Of a DNA stretch of 64,000 nt, positions 53,410 to 63,400 are shown in pieces. Below the pieces are notes generated by a model. That model made no database searches. It was not told the origin of the DNA and saw nothing but the letters and a program-made list of their open reading frames with translations. Position numbers and translations under genes: made by a program. The stretch is taken from the NCBI GenBank assembly GCA_937897985.1, contig CALCBD010000065.1, forward strand, positions 39,832 through 103,831, read 5' to 3'. Source of the DNA: an uncultured Paludibacter sp. GTDB lineage: Bacteria; Bacteroidota; Bacteroidia; Bacteroidales; Paludibacteraceae. Numbering within the stretch: position 1 is the stretch's first letter; every line of letters starts with the position of its first letter.

Positions 53410-55335
53410 CTAATTTTCCATAGTGTATTTAAACGGTATCTCAATGATAATTAATGTACCTTTATCTGTTTCCGGTACCGGACTTATAATTCTGATTTTT
53501 TCAGTTGATGTATTTTTAATATTCAAACGTTCACGCGTAATATTCATTGCAAACGAGCGATGACCAACATTACCTGATCCGGGTTGAAACCCCGTTCCAT
53601 TATCGGCAACAATCAAAATCAGTTTATTTTCCTGAAGTTTAAACTCAACATTTACAAACCCTCCAATCTGTCCACGTATTCCGTGCTCGATGGCATTTTC
53701 AATAAAGGGTTGAGCAATCATTGGAGGAATTTCACAAGCAACAGGATCGATTGCAGTATCGATTGTTATTGAAAACTCAAATGAACCGGCAAAGCGTAAT
53801 TGCTGCATTAACAGATAGTTATTAATAAATTCTATTTCAGACTCAAGCGAAACAAACTCCATTGTCGAATTTTCAAGAATTTGCCGCATCAGCTTTGCAT
53901 AATGTGCAAGATAATCAGAAGCTTCACGACCTTTATTTGTTTGAATATACTGGTTGATAGCATTCAATGTGTTAAATATAAAATGCGGATTCATTTGCGA
54001 TCGAAGCAACTTCTGTTTTAGCTCTGACTGCTGTTTATCATTACGGAGTTGTTTACGTATATAAAGTAATAACAATATTCCACCGACCAGTAATACAATT
54101 ACTATAAATGAAAAAATCAGCGTCTCATTGCGTGAAATTGTAATAGTTTTTAATTTATTATCATTGTCAAGTCGTGCTATTTCTTTTTCCTTTTCAGTTG
54201 TCCGGTATCTTACTTCGAGGGCATGCAATGATTTTTGAACTTCTGCGTTCCTGACAGAATCCAATCCATCTTTGTAACAGCAATAATGATGATATGCCAT
54301 CTCCCAGTTTTTTGTTTTTTCGCCAATTGTAGCGAGTGCCAGATGTGCCGCTGCTTCTTCCTCAGGGAACGTTTTTTCAAACTCCGCTATTTCCAGGGCT
54401 TTATTTGCATGATACTTAGCTTCATTTACCCTGTTCAGTTCAATAAGCACATTTGCAGCTGACGTATGACCTACAATTTTCGAATAACTGCGGTTGATTT
54501 CATAGGCAATTTCTAATTCATGAAGAATGTCATTCAATGCTTTGCCGTGTTTACCCTGTGCTTTATATGCTATACTTCTGTTTGAATAAGCTGTAGCTAA
54601 TCCGTTTTTATAATTATTTGCTTTCGAAATTACTATCATTGAATCGTACCATGAAATTGCTTCGTCATATTTCTTCTCTTTTTGAGCAATTCCGGCTAAA
54701 TCATTGAAAATTGCTGCTCGTGTTGAAACTCGCTCTTCATTCGAATTCTTCGCAATTTGATAAGCCTTTCCTACATAGAATTTCCATTTATCTTTATCAG
54801 TTTCTTTGAACAACTGTCCCAAATGCTGATAATAATAGGCCAGATTTTTCTTTATACCTGACGATTCCTTGTTTTTTATTGCTTTAAGAACATAGCTGAT
54901 TGCATATCTGTAATTACCCATAAACTCATACTCTGAACCCATATTCATAAGTGTCATGGCAACTTTGTCGGGATTTTTATTTTCGGCAAAGGCTTTAAGG
55001 GCATAATGATAGTAAGTCAGTGCCAGATTTCTGTTGCCCTGATAGCTTGCATTGGTCGCCAGTAAATTATATAAAATGCCGGCTTCGTTAATTTTACCTG
55101 CTTTCAGGGCAATGTCTGTACCTTTTTTCAGATAGTAATCACTCTTTTTAAAGTCGCCCAGTTCCGAAAGGTAATCGCCAAGATATTTATACGATTCGAT
55201 AATTTGTGTTGTATCTGTTGATAAAATCGCCTTATTGTAAGTTTTATTAAGATGTTGAAGAGAATCATCAGCCATCAATCTGAAACAAAACATAAAGAGA
55301 GCAGATATTAGCAAAATTTTTCGCGTTGTTAGCAT
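53410..55335 (-). CDS. TPR-containing sensor histidine kinase (LytS/YehU type)
   Basis: The 641-residue kinase has a signal peptide (to about 23, LMAD), a periplasmic helical array of TPR repeats (about 30-370; for example ARNLALTYYHYALKAF-like and KYDEAISWYDSMI), one membrane segment (about 405-427, FSFIVIVLLVGGILLLLYI), then the His_kinase domain with H451 in QMNPHFIFNTLNAINQY and an HATPase with PPMIAQPFIENAIEHGIRG and VADNGTGF. All catalytic landmarks are present. It probably senses envelope or peptide signals and phosphorylates the LytTR regulator downstream. A -7 box (TATATTTG, 55359-55366) lies about 24 nt upstream. Confidence 0.92.
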   Translation of the reverse strand: MLTTRKILLISALFMFCFRLMADDSLQHLNKTYNKAILSTDTTQIIESYKYLGDYLSELGDFKKSDYYLKKGTDIALKAGKINEAGILYNLLATNASYQGNRNLALTYYHYALKAFAENKNPDKVAMTLMNMGSEYEFMGNYRYAISYVLKAIKNKESSGIKKNLAYYYQHLGQLFKETDKDKWKFYVGKAYQIAKNSNEERVSTRAAIFNDLAGIAQKEKKYDEAISWYDSMIVISKANNYKNGLATAYSNRSIAYKAQGKHGKALNDILHELEIAYEINRSYSKIVGHTSAANVLIELNRVNEAKYHANKALEIAEFEKTFPEEEAAAHLALATIGEKTKNWEMAYHHYCCYKDGLDSVRNAEVQKSLHALEVRYRTTEKEKEIARLDNDNKLKTITISRNETLIFSFIVIVLLVGGILLLLYIRKQLRNDKQQSELKQKLLRSQMNPHFIFNTLNAINQYIQTNKGREASDYLAHYAKLMRQILENSTMEFVSLESEIEFINNYLLMQQLRFAGSFEFSITIDTAIDPVACEIPPMIAQPFIENAIEHGIRGQIGGFVNVEFKLQENKLILIVADNGTGFQPGSGNVGHRSFAMNITRERLNIKNTSTEKIRIISPVPETDKGTLIIIEIPFKYTMEN

Positions 55336-55358
55336 TTTTTTATATTTTTAATGAAATG

Positions 55359-55366
55359 CAAATATA
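55359..55366 (-). promoter_or_regulatory. -7 promoter box for the kinase-regulator genes
   Basis: TATATTTG on the minus strand matches TAnnTTTG and predicts transcription from about 55352, 17 nt before the kinase start. The -33 position is weak. Confidence 0.5.
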
Positions 55367-55767
55367 AAATAATTATTCATAATTTAACGTTATGGATTTG
55401 ACATATTAAAAGTAATACAGTCGTTTGTCAGGAAAAAACCGCAGTACAGCAATTATTTCAGAGTAAAAATAAGAAGTTGGATATAAAAATAACTATGAAG
55501 AATATTCTGATTGGAAGAAACCGGAAGAAAGTTGAAAGGTTTCAGACAGCGCTTTCAAACATTGCAGATTTTTTTTGATTCAACAATCATATATATCAGA
55601 CTGTCGCTTTTTCAGTTGATTTAAACCGGCGACCGGAGTTCGGCGTAAAGCCCAATTACAGGAAAGTGAGTATTGATAAGTATAATTAACAGCAAATCAA
55701 AAGTAATGTTATATTTACAAATATCTTATTTTAATTAATATCCGTACGCATGGTAAATGAATCGAAA

Positions 55768-55812
55768 ACAAAAATGACCATTAAATTTTTTAAATTCAAT
55801 GGTCATTTTTGT
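55768..55812 (-). terminator. Terminator downstream of manA
   Basis: ACAAAAATGACCATT (55768-55782) and AATGGTCATTTTTGT (55798-55812) form a perfect 15-bp stem with a 15-nt AT-rich loop; the A/T arms give a U-tract in either direction. It lies 46 nt after the manA stop codon. Confidence 0.8.
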
Positions 55813-55858
55813 ATTTTCCCGGTTTATAATAAGGCAAATAAAACCTTTATTTCAGCAA

Positions 55859-56827
55859 TCAAACATGCACTTCGAGCAGCGTGACGTTTTCGTTCGTTAC
55901 AAGACCGGCTTCGCTGATGCACGCAGGAATCAGGATGGTATCACCTCTGTTTACTTCTAATTGATGATTTGCTGTTTCTATAACAAATTTTCCTTCGAGA
56001 CACATATAAACGATAAAAGAATCGAGATTCCCGTAATTTCGGGTCAGCGAAGTATCGAATTTCAGAAGATTGGTAGTGAAATACTCACAACTTACCAGCG
56101 GTGTAATTTCATTGAGCTGAACCTTATAATCGGTTTTCGGATGCAGAGTTGCACAGAAATCGATGACGTCAAGCGCCTGTTCAGTGTGCAGTTCCCTGCC
56201 GTTTCCATGTTCGTCGACACGTTTGAAATCGTAGATACGATAGGTAATGTCGCTGCTTTGTTGTATTTCGGCTACCACCACTCCTTTACCGATGGCGTGA
56301 ACGAGACCTGCAGGAATAAAGAATACATCTCCTTTTTTAACCTTAACATGCTGAAGCAAATCTTCCACTGTATCATTTTCGAGGGCATCGAGATATTCTT
56401 CGCTTGTCTGATCCTTCGAAAATCCGATAATGAGTTCCGCACCTTCTTCGGCATCAAGCACATACCACATCTCGGTTTTGCCAAATGAGTTATGTCTTTC
56501 GGCTGCCACTTCGTCGCCCGGATGCACCTGAATGGATAAATTTTCGTTGGCATCAATGAGTTTGAACAAAAGTGGAAAAGTAAGTCCGTACTGTTCGTAC
56601 ACCTTGTCGCCAACCAGTTCGCCCATATAAATCTCTATCAGTTCGGTGAGATTATTACCGGCAAGAAAACCATTGACCACCACCGACTCGTCATTCTCAA
56701 CCCCCGAAAGTTCCCAGCTTTCGCCAAGTTGATCAGTTGCAGCAGCTTTGTTGAACAGTTTTTTGAGCTTTGTACCTCCCCAGATTTTATCCTTCAGTAA
56801 GGGCTCAAATTTTAATGGATATAACAT
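55859..56827 (-). CDS. manA: Mannose-6-phosphate isomerase, type I
   Basis: This zinc enzyme interconverts mannose-6-phosphate and fructose-6-phosphate, linking mannose to glycolysis and GDP-sugar synthesis. The 322-residue cupin protein starts MLYPLKFEPLLKDKIWGGTK and has the metal-ligand motifs IQVHPGD (Gln/His), KTEMWYVLDAEEGAEL (Glu) and the later IPAGLVHAIGKGVVVAEIQQ with the conserved His. The length fits the short Bacteroidota/Bacillus class. Its upstream region is filled by a 7-base repeat array (56831-56910) that begins only 4 nt before the start codon. Confidence 0.93.
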   Translation of the reverse strand: MLYPLKFEPLLKDKIWGGTKLKKLFNKAAATDQLGESWELSGVENDESVVVNGFLAGNNLTELIEIYMGELVGDKVYEQYGLTFPLLFKLIDANENLSIQVHPGDEVAAERHNSFGKTEMWYVLDAEEGAELIIGFSKDQTSEEYLDALENDTVEDLLQHVKVKKGDVFFIPAGLVHAIGKGVVVAEIQQSSDITYRIYDFKRVDEHGNGRELHTEQALDVIDFCATLHPKTDYKVQLNEITPLVSCEYFTTNLLKFDTSLTRNYGNLDSFIVYMCLEGKFVIETANHQLEVNRGDTILIPACISEAGLVTNENVTLLEVHV

Positions 56828-57364
56828 TTGTTGATAGTTTGTAGTTTGATGTTTGAAGTTTGATAGTTTGAAGTTTGTAGTTTGAAGTTTGTAGTTTGAA
56901 GTTTGAAGTAAGCAGTTGATAGTTAATTATATAGTTTATTATTGCTTAACACCATATTTTTCAGGGTTATTGTGTATAAAAGTTAATAATTTTCCAACTT
57001 CATCGTTTCACACCGACAGTTTTTGGTAAAATTCGGGCATAATATAGTTGCAACTCAGTGCAAAATCCGGCAAAACGGAAGTTTCGCTATTTTCGCCTAA
57101 ACAATCTGTAGTTTTCATTAAGTAATGCTTTGGATAATCTCATTTACGAAAAGCCTCCGCAACATTAGCACAAACAGATCGGGATGAACGTCGTATCTGA
57201 TCTGTCAATGAGTATTTTTCTTCCTGAGAAAAGCTCATAGTTATTCTGAAAATTTCATAAGCCTGAAAAACAGCTTTTTTTTAACAAGTAATTAAATCTT
57301 TAAATTTCTGATTATCACTCATTCCATTCCCTCAAACTATCAAGCATTTACTATCAACTGTTTA
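56828..57364. other. Intergenic region between galE and manA
   Basis: The 537-nt gap is bounded by two 7-base repeat arrays in opposite orientation (56831-56930 and 57325-57372). The AT-rich middle has no coding frame that I can support and no clear minus-strand promoter for manA outside the repeats. Confidence 0.65.
56831..56930 (+). repeat. Heptanucleotide repeat array (GTTTGAA/GTTTGTA) next to manA
   Basis: About eleven imperfect units of GTTTGAA, GTTTGTA and GTTTGAT run from 56836 to 56909, directly before the manA start codon, and fade into AGCAGTTGATAGTTAAT. A partner in inverted orientation lies at 57325-57372: GTAAGCAGTTGATAGTTAAT here matches the reverse complement of that region at 18 of 20 positions. 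The array would lie in the manA leader or promoter. Confidence 0.8.
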
Positions 57365-57372
57365 CTACAAGT
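57325..57372 (-). repeat. Inverted heptanucleotide repeat array at the galE stop codon
   Basis: On the minus strand this reads as spaced GTAGTAA, CAGTTGATAG and TTGATAGTTTG units of the same family as 56831-56930. It overlaps the galE stop codon (57365-57367), so the array begins with the last codons of galE. Confidence 0.65.
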
Positions 57373-58390
57373 TTCCTGCAAGTTTTTGTTCCCACGCCCA
57401 GGCACTTTCGAGTGTTTTTTCGACAGTTTCCTGTGCTTTCCAACCCAGTACCTGATTGGCAAAAGACGGATCGGCCCATACTTTTTCGATATCACCCTCG
57501 CGGCGACCCACAATTTTATACGGAACTTTTACGCCGGTTACTCTTTCGAAAGTATTGATGATCTCCAGCACCGACAAACCACGTCCGGTTCCGAGATTAA
57601 AGGTTTCGACAGCCTCTGACATACCATTATAAAGCAGGCGTTTAACGGCAATAACATGGGCTTTTGCCAAGTCCACAACATTGATATAATCGCGGATACA
57701 TGAGCCATCGGGAGTATTGTAATCGTCGCCAAACACCTGTAATTGTTTGCGAAGACCGATGGCTGTCTGAGTTACAAACGGAAGCAGATTATTGGGAACG
57801 CCGTTGGGCAGCTCACCGATTTCGGCCGACGGATGTGCTCCGATGGGATTGAAATAGCGCAATATAACGCTTTGGTAGGAAGAATTGGAGCGAATAGTAT
57901 CTCGTATGATTTCTTCACCGATTTGTTTGGTATTTCCGTAAGGTGAAGCTGCCGGCTTGATGGGGGCGTCTTCGGTTACAGGAAGTATATCGGGTTGTCC
58001 GTACACAGTACACGACGACGAGAAAACAAGATTTTTAATTTTATGAATGGGCATCAATTGAAGCAAATTGATAAGTGACACCAGATTGTTGCGGTAATAC
58101 ATCAATGGTTTTTCAACTGATTCGCCAACGGCTTTGCTCGCTGCAAAATGAATGATGGCTTCGATATTACTGTATTTTTCGAACATCCGATCCATGCTCA
58201 CATAATCGACACAATCAATATTTTCGAAAGAAGGACGTATCCCCGTAATTCGTTCGATACCGTTCAGAACTTCAATGTTCGAGTTGGAAAGGTTATCCAC
58301 AATGATTACTTCATACCCTTCCTTTTGCAATTCAACTACCGTATGTGAACCAATATATCCTGTTCCGCCTGTTACTAAAATTTTTGCCAT
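57365..58390 (-). CDS. galE: UDP-glucose 4-epimerase
   Basis: This enzyme interconverts UDP-glucose and UDP-galactose. The 341-residue short-chain dehydrogenase-type protein has the NAD-binding motif TGGTGYIGSH (residues 7-16), the conserved SSSCTVYG segment and the catalytic pair Y151 and K155 (SPYGNTK), plus the C-terminal REGDIEKVWADPS. It starts 5 nt after the nucleotidyltransferase gene, so the two form an operon. Confidence 0.95.
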   Translation of the reverse strand: MAKILVTGGTGYIGSHTVVELQKEGYEVIIVDNLSNSNIEVLNGIERITGIRPSFENIDCVDYVSMDRMFEKYSNIEAIIHFAASKAVGESVEKPLMYYRNNLVSLINLLQLMPIHKIKNLVFSSSCTVYGQPDILPVTEDAPIKPAASPYGNTKQIGEEIIRDTIRSNSSYQSVILRYFNPIGAHPSAEIGELPNGVPNNLLPFVTQTAIGLRKQLQVFGDDYNTPDGSCIRDYINVVDLAKAHVIAVKRLLYNGMSEAVETFNLGTGRGLSVLEIINTFERVTGVKVPYKIVGRREGDIEKVWADPSFANQVLGWKAQETVEKTLESAWAWEQKLAGNL

Positions 58391-58395
58391 GCTGC

Positions 58396-59304
58396 TTATT
58401 TTTTAAATAATTGTTGAGGATAAACACCTTTACGCACCAACTCATTGATTTTCAATACCACCTGAGGACGGTCTTCGGCATAAGTCACTCCAAACCATTT
58501 CGATGGTGTATCCAAAACCTTACAACTAACTTTATTTTGTACGATTAAATTATTAACAGCCAGTGGTATGTAGAACTCGGATTTAAGCTTCTGACCGTTT
58601 TCGGCCAAAAACTCTTTGAAGTACTCGAGTGAATAATCGAAATAATCGGGAGTAAATCCCCACATATTCATCGAAACGGGTGTATTGGCCGGAATTGCCA
58701 CTTCTTCACCTTTTTCGTCGATATAAATAATAGCTCCGCCTTTTTCCTCTATATGTGTGCGTTCAACCACATTCAGCAAATTACTGTTTTCGTCCACCAC
58801 ACAAACGCCCCTGCTTACCGAACCGCTCTCCGAAAGTGTGTTGCCCACACGATAACCCACCATACAATATTCATTCTGCTTACCTTCGACACTGCGAAGA
58901 AAATCAGCCAGAATAGCAAATGATTCCTGTCCGTAAAAGTCATCGGCATTGATTACTGCAAATGGTTCGCGAATTACTTCTTTTCCCATCAGTACAGCGT
59001 GGTTGGTACCCCATGGTTTTTCACGTTCGGCAATGTATGTGCAACCTTCGGGCACTTTACTTATTTCCTGAAAAACAATCTCCACATCAATCAAATCCTT
59101 GAACTTATCGACTACAACATTCTTAAAGTCAGCTTCGAAACTTTGACGAATGACAAACACAATTTTTCCAAATCCGGCTTTAATGGCGTCGTATATGGAA
59201 TAATCCATGATAGTTTCGCCGTTAGGACCCAGACCATCCAATTGTTTCAAACCTCCGTACCGGCTTCCCATTCCTGCCGCTAATACAAATAAAGTTGGCT
59301 TCAT
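58396..59304 (-). CDS. Sugar nucleotidyltransferase (NTP_transferase family)
   Basis: The 302-residue protein has the nucleotide-binding motif LFVLAAGMGSRYGGLKQLDG at its N-terminus, the metal-binding VINADDFYG, and segments typical of sugar-1-phosphate nucleotidyltransferases (ISKVPEGCTYIAEREKPWGT). The exact sugar and nucleotide cannot be read from the sequence. Its operon partner is galE, pointing to UDP- or dTDP-sugar supply for surface glycans. A -7 box (TAATTTTG, 59330-59337 minus) lies about 26 nt upstream. Confidence 0.85.
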   Translation of the reverse strand: MKPTLFVLAAGMGSRYGGLKQLDGLGPNGETIMDYSIYDAIKAGFGKIVFVIRQSFEADFKNVVVDKFKDLIDVEIVFQEISKVPEGCTYIAEREKPWGTNHAVLMGKEVIREPFAVINADDFYGQESFAILADFLRSVEGKQNEYCMVGYRVGNTLSESGSVSRGVCVVDENSNLLNVVERTHIEEKGGAIIYIDEKGEEVAIPANTPVSMNMWGFTPDYFDYSLEYFKEFLAENGQKLKSEFYIPLAVNNLIVQNKVSCKVLDTPSKWFGVTYAEDRPQVVLKINELVRKGVYPQQLFKK

Positions 59305-59329
59305 AAAATTTTTCGTTTAATTTGAGCCG

Positions 59330-59337
59330 CAAAATTA
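59330..59337 (-). promoter_or_regulatory. -7 promoter box for the nucleotidyltransferase-galE operon
   Basis: TAATTTTG on the minus strand fits TAnnTTTG, with a predicted start near 59323, 19 nt before the gene. The upstream -33 element is only a T-run. Confidence 0.5.
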
Positions 59338-59461
59338 CTCATTTGTTTTCAATTATAAAATCATATTCCGAACAAATTGTAAACACATTTGAGACAGCAT
59401 CTTCCGTTCATCAGCTGCTCCATTCGCAACCGAAATTCATTTAAAAAGCTTAGCATTACTA

Positions 59462-59492
59462 TTGTGTAAGCCTGTTCAAATTTTTATCTTTG
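59462..59492 (+). promoter_or_regulatory. Promoter of the DUF5715 gene
   Basis: TTG at 59462-59464 and the -7 box TATCTTTG at 59485-59492 are separated by exactly 20 nt, a full match to the phylum consensus. Transcription would start near 59499, leaving a leader of about 14 nt. Confidence 0.75.
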
Positions 59493-59512
59493 TACGATAA
59501 ACGCTTTCAAAT

Positions 59513-60322
59513 ATGGTTCAAAAACTACAAAAATCTTTAAAAAAAATAATTTTTTATTCTGTCATTGTACTTATTTTTTGTTTGTTCATCTTTTTCATTT
59601 TTAAACATTTCAGTTCTGTTACCGACAAAAAAACCGACAATTATTCACAATGCGACCAGGTCCACAATGCCAGTGCCCCGATCACTCCAAGCAAGGTGTT
59701 GAACGATAAAAACGACGTACAAATCATCCACGCTCAAACCAACGGCATCAAACAACCTTTTGCCACCAATGCTGATTTCGACAGCCTGATCAGCGAAATG
59801 GTACTTACCAACCGGCTGGTCGAAGTTAAAGACTGTAAATACTATCATCTCAAAACCCTGAAACATTCACATCCTTATTTGATTCCCGAAGCTGTGAATA
59901 TGCTGGATGAAATTGCTTACCGGTTTCAGGAAAAACTTAAAGAAAAAAAACTTGGAAATTACTGTTTCTTCCTTACTTCACTTTTACGCACAGTTGAAAC
60001 CCAGGCAAAACTCAGTCACAGAAACACCAATGCCGTGGACCACTCAGCTCATTATTACGGCACTACCATTGATATTTCGTACAAACATTTTTACAATCTC
60101 GACAATGATTCCATTGAGCCAAGCTGGGAGGTTATTCAGGAATTAACAAAAACCCTTGTAGAAATGAGGCAGCAATGCAAATTATTGGCCGTCCGGGAGC
60201 GAAAACAGTCCTGCTTTCATATTACTGTTGTGGTTTGTAAACCTGAAGCAGAACTAAACGAAAAAAACACAGAAATCCCGCTTACCGGCTCTGACACCGA
60301 CAAGGTAAACCGTGTAAAGTAA
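59513..60322 (+). CDS. Membrane-anchored DUF5715 protein (M15 peptidase-like)
   Basis: The 269-residue protein has one N-terminal membrane segment (about 9-33) and a periplasmic domain. The segment SAHYYGTTIDISY (about 183-195) matches the zinc-binding pattern SxHxxGxAxDI of M15 (VanY/VanX) D-Ala-D-Ala peptidases, and a later His in CFHITVV fits the third ligand. However, the M15 catalytic Glu three residues before that His is Ser here, so activity may be lost or different. A peptidoglycan-related role is inferred. It is followed 137 nt later by the CcsBA gene. Confidence 0.75.
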   Translation: MVQKLQKSLKKIIFYSVIVLIFCLFIFFIFKHFSSVTDKKTDNYSQCDQVHNASAPITPSKVLNDKNDVQIIHAQTNGIKQPFATNADFDSLISEMVLTNRLVEVKDCKYYHLKTLKHSHPYLIPEAVNMLDEIAYRFQEKLKEKKLGNYCFFLTSLLRTVETQAKLSHRNTNAVDHSAHYYGTTIDISYKHFYNLDNDSIEPSWEVIQELTKTLVEMRQQCKLLAVRERKQSCFHITVVVCKPEAELNEKNTEIPLTGSDTDKVNRVK

Positions 60323-60406
60323 CCGTTCCGACATGAAAACAGATCATTCTTTTGCTCTGAAAAGTAAATTTATTACAAATTAAGAACGATTGTAAACGTA
60401 AAATAA

Positions 60407-60414
60407 TATCTTTG
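60407..60414 (+). promoter_or_regulatory. -7 promoter box for the CcsBA gene
   Basis: TATCTTTG at 60407-60414 fits TAnnTTTG and lies 45 nt before the ATG. The -33 region has no good TTG at the right distance. Confidence 0.5.
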
Positions 60415-60459
60415 CCCCGTTTTGTTTCCAACTGAAATTTTTCAACAAATTTTGTTACA

Positions 60460-63400
60460 ATGAAAAAAATCAAACAACTGCTGTTTTCGATGACCACCAG
60501 TGTCATTTTGCTTTCTCTGTTTGCCATAAGTATTGGCTATGCTACATTTGCCGAAAACAACCACGGTACTGAATATGCCAGATACATAATATACAATGCC
60601 AAATGGTTCGAACTTTTATTAGTATTGCTGATTGTTAATCTTTCGGGCAGCATACTGAAAAACAAACTTATACAACGAAAAAAATGGACGGTACTCATGT
60701 TCCATCTTGCATTTATTTTTATCCTTACCGGCTCGGCAATAACACGCAATTTCAGTTATGAAGGATTGATGCATATACGACAGGGTGAAACAACCAACCT
60801 GATTTCGACCGAAAAAACCGCCATCAACATTTTCGCCGAATACAACGGACAGAAATACAATAAAAGCACTGAAGCTGACTTAGGACCGTCGAAAACAAAT
60901 GATTTTTTGCAGGAAATTGAGGTGGGCGGCAAAACCATTACTGTCGAAAACAAATTATTTGTTCCCAATGCAACCGAAACCATTGAAGAAAATGAAAACG
61001 GACAACCGGTAGTTGGAATTTTTATCATGAGTTCCGCTGAGGCAAGTAATGATATTATGCTTTTCGAAAATGAAAAAAAAGTGTCGGGAAATATCACTTT
61101 TGCGTTTGAAAACTCCGGAGATTCAGCTGATATCATGTTTTCAGTAAAAGGCAACGATTTGTATTTCAAATCAAAACAGCCCTTTACTAAAACCGGCACA
61201 ATGGCTTCGGGTATGATTGACAGAGAAAATGCAGTTACAATCCCGGCAGGTCAGGTTAATCCTGCCGATAACAATACAGTCTATCGCGTCGGGAAAGTCG
61301 TTTTCATGATCAAAGGCTTCTATCCGAAAGCCGTTAAAACCCTCACTGTCTATACCGGTAACAGCGACTTACCCACCGACGCTTTAGTCATGGAAATAAG
61401 AGAGGGAAGTACTACTAAACAGATCAATGTTTTCAACACCGGCGATAAGAGTGCTTCTTCCGAACCAACATATATCAACGGAGTAAAAATTGCTGTCTCT
61501 TTTGGTAAGCTGCAACGCGAAATCCCTTTCAGTCTTACCTTACGGAAATTTGAGCTCGAACGTTATCAGGGCTCGATGAGTCCATCGTCGTATGCAAGTG
61601 AAATTACGGTGACCGACAATGAGAAAAAAACGGTCATCCCTTTCCGGATCTTCATGAATAACATATTAAATTACAGAGGATACAGATTTTTTCAATCTTC
61701 GTACGACGACGATGAAATGGGAACAATTTTATCTGTCAACCACGACCAATGGGGAACGCTGGTAACCTATTTTGGTTATTTCTTTTTGTTTTTGGGAATG
61801 ATTCTGACCTTATTCAGCAAGAAAAGCCGTTTCAGTACTCTGCTGCGCTTAACAAATGAGATTCAGCAAAAACGAAAACAGGGTATATATATCATCATTG
61901 CTTTAATTTTCAGCACATTTCCAGAGATTAGTGCACAAGCTCAAAATACAGGTTCTAAAGCCGGGCATATTAAATTGCTGGATGAATTGCTGGTCCAGGA
62001 TGGAGCGCAGGGCCGGATAGAACCCCTGAGTTCGTACACATCGGATGTTTTGCGCAAAATCTACAAACACGATACATTTAAAGGTCAGTCGGCTACCGAA
62101 GTTATACTCGGCATGAGTGTACAACCTTCGTTATGGCAGAACCAGCCGATGATAAAAGTAGCTAATCCGGAACTCGAAAAGGAACTGGGGGCAGTCAATG
62201 GTTACATTTCTTACAATCAGCTATTTGATAAAAACGGTAACTATCAGTTAAGCCATCAGGTAGAAGCAGCATATCAGAAGGAAGAATCGACCCGAAACAA
62301 ATACGAAAAGGAAATTATCAACGTGGATGAACGGATTAATATCTGTAATCTGATATTTACACACGAATTGCTGGCGATATTCCCCGACAGGAATGCTGAA
62401 AACGGGAAATGGCTGATAGCAAAACCGGCTTCCACGAACATGCACAATAAATCATCCGTATGTCCTTATCTTTCCGAAAAAGAGAACAATCGGGAAATGA
62501 GCACGACTGAAACCGAAACAGGAACAGCAATGAGCGACAGTAGTATGGGTGAGATTAAACCCGGAGTTACAGGCGACTGCACCCGCAATAGTGTTCATAG
62601 TCAAATGAACATGAATCCGGGCATGATGAACAGGTTGACAACCGATTCACCTGAAATTTTATATTCAGATTATCTGAATTCGGTGAGTCAGGCAATGACT
62701 TCGGGCAACTGGCTGAATGCCAACACAGCACTTGCAAAAATAAAAACTTATCAGTTAAAATACGGTGGCAGCAATTTACCCTCTGCTTCGAAAATCAAAC
62801 TTGAAATAGCATACAATAAATGGAGTATCTTTTTTTATCTGATGATTGCCTATGCACTCATTGGAAGTTTCTTGCTATTGTTGCATTTTATCTGTATTTT
62901 TAAACCAAACGCGAAACTCGAAAAGTTTTTAGGCTACGGAATTTACCCGCTGACATTTCTACTGGTCATTTACACCCTTGGTCTTGCCATTCGGTGGTAT
63001 ATTTCAGGGCATGCACCCTGGAGCAATGGCTACGAAAGCATGATATTCGTAGGATGGGCGGCAGGACTATCGGGTTTCATTTTTGCGCGTAAATCGCCGG
63101 TTGCATTTGCCGTAACAGCTTTATTATCGTCAATTGCCCTTTCTGTGGCAGCCATGAGCTGGATGAATCCTGAAATTACCAATCTGGTCCCCGTACTGAA
63201 ATCGTACTGGCTCGTTATTCATGTGGCTATCATCACTTCGAGTTACGGGTTTTTAGCAATGGCGGCACTACTCGGCTTTCTGAACCTTGTACTTATGGTA
63301 TCGCGAAGCGAAAAGAACAGCACAAGAATAAATTTTAATATTCTGGAATTCAGCTATATCATTGAGCTTTCACTTATCGTGGGATTATTCCTGCTGACCA

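Larger units (their letters stand above)
55336..55858. other. Intergenic region between the kinase and manA genes
   Basis: The 523-nt gap holds the kinase promoter (55359-55366) and the manA terminator (55768-55812). I see no coding frame or other recognisable element between them. Confidence 0.65.
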
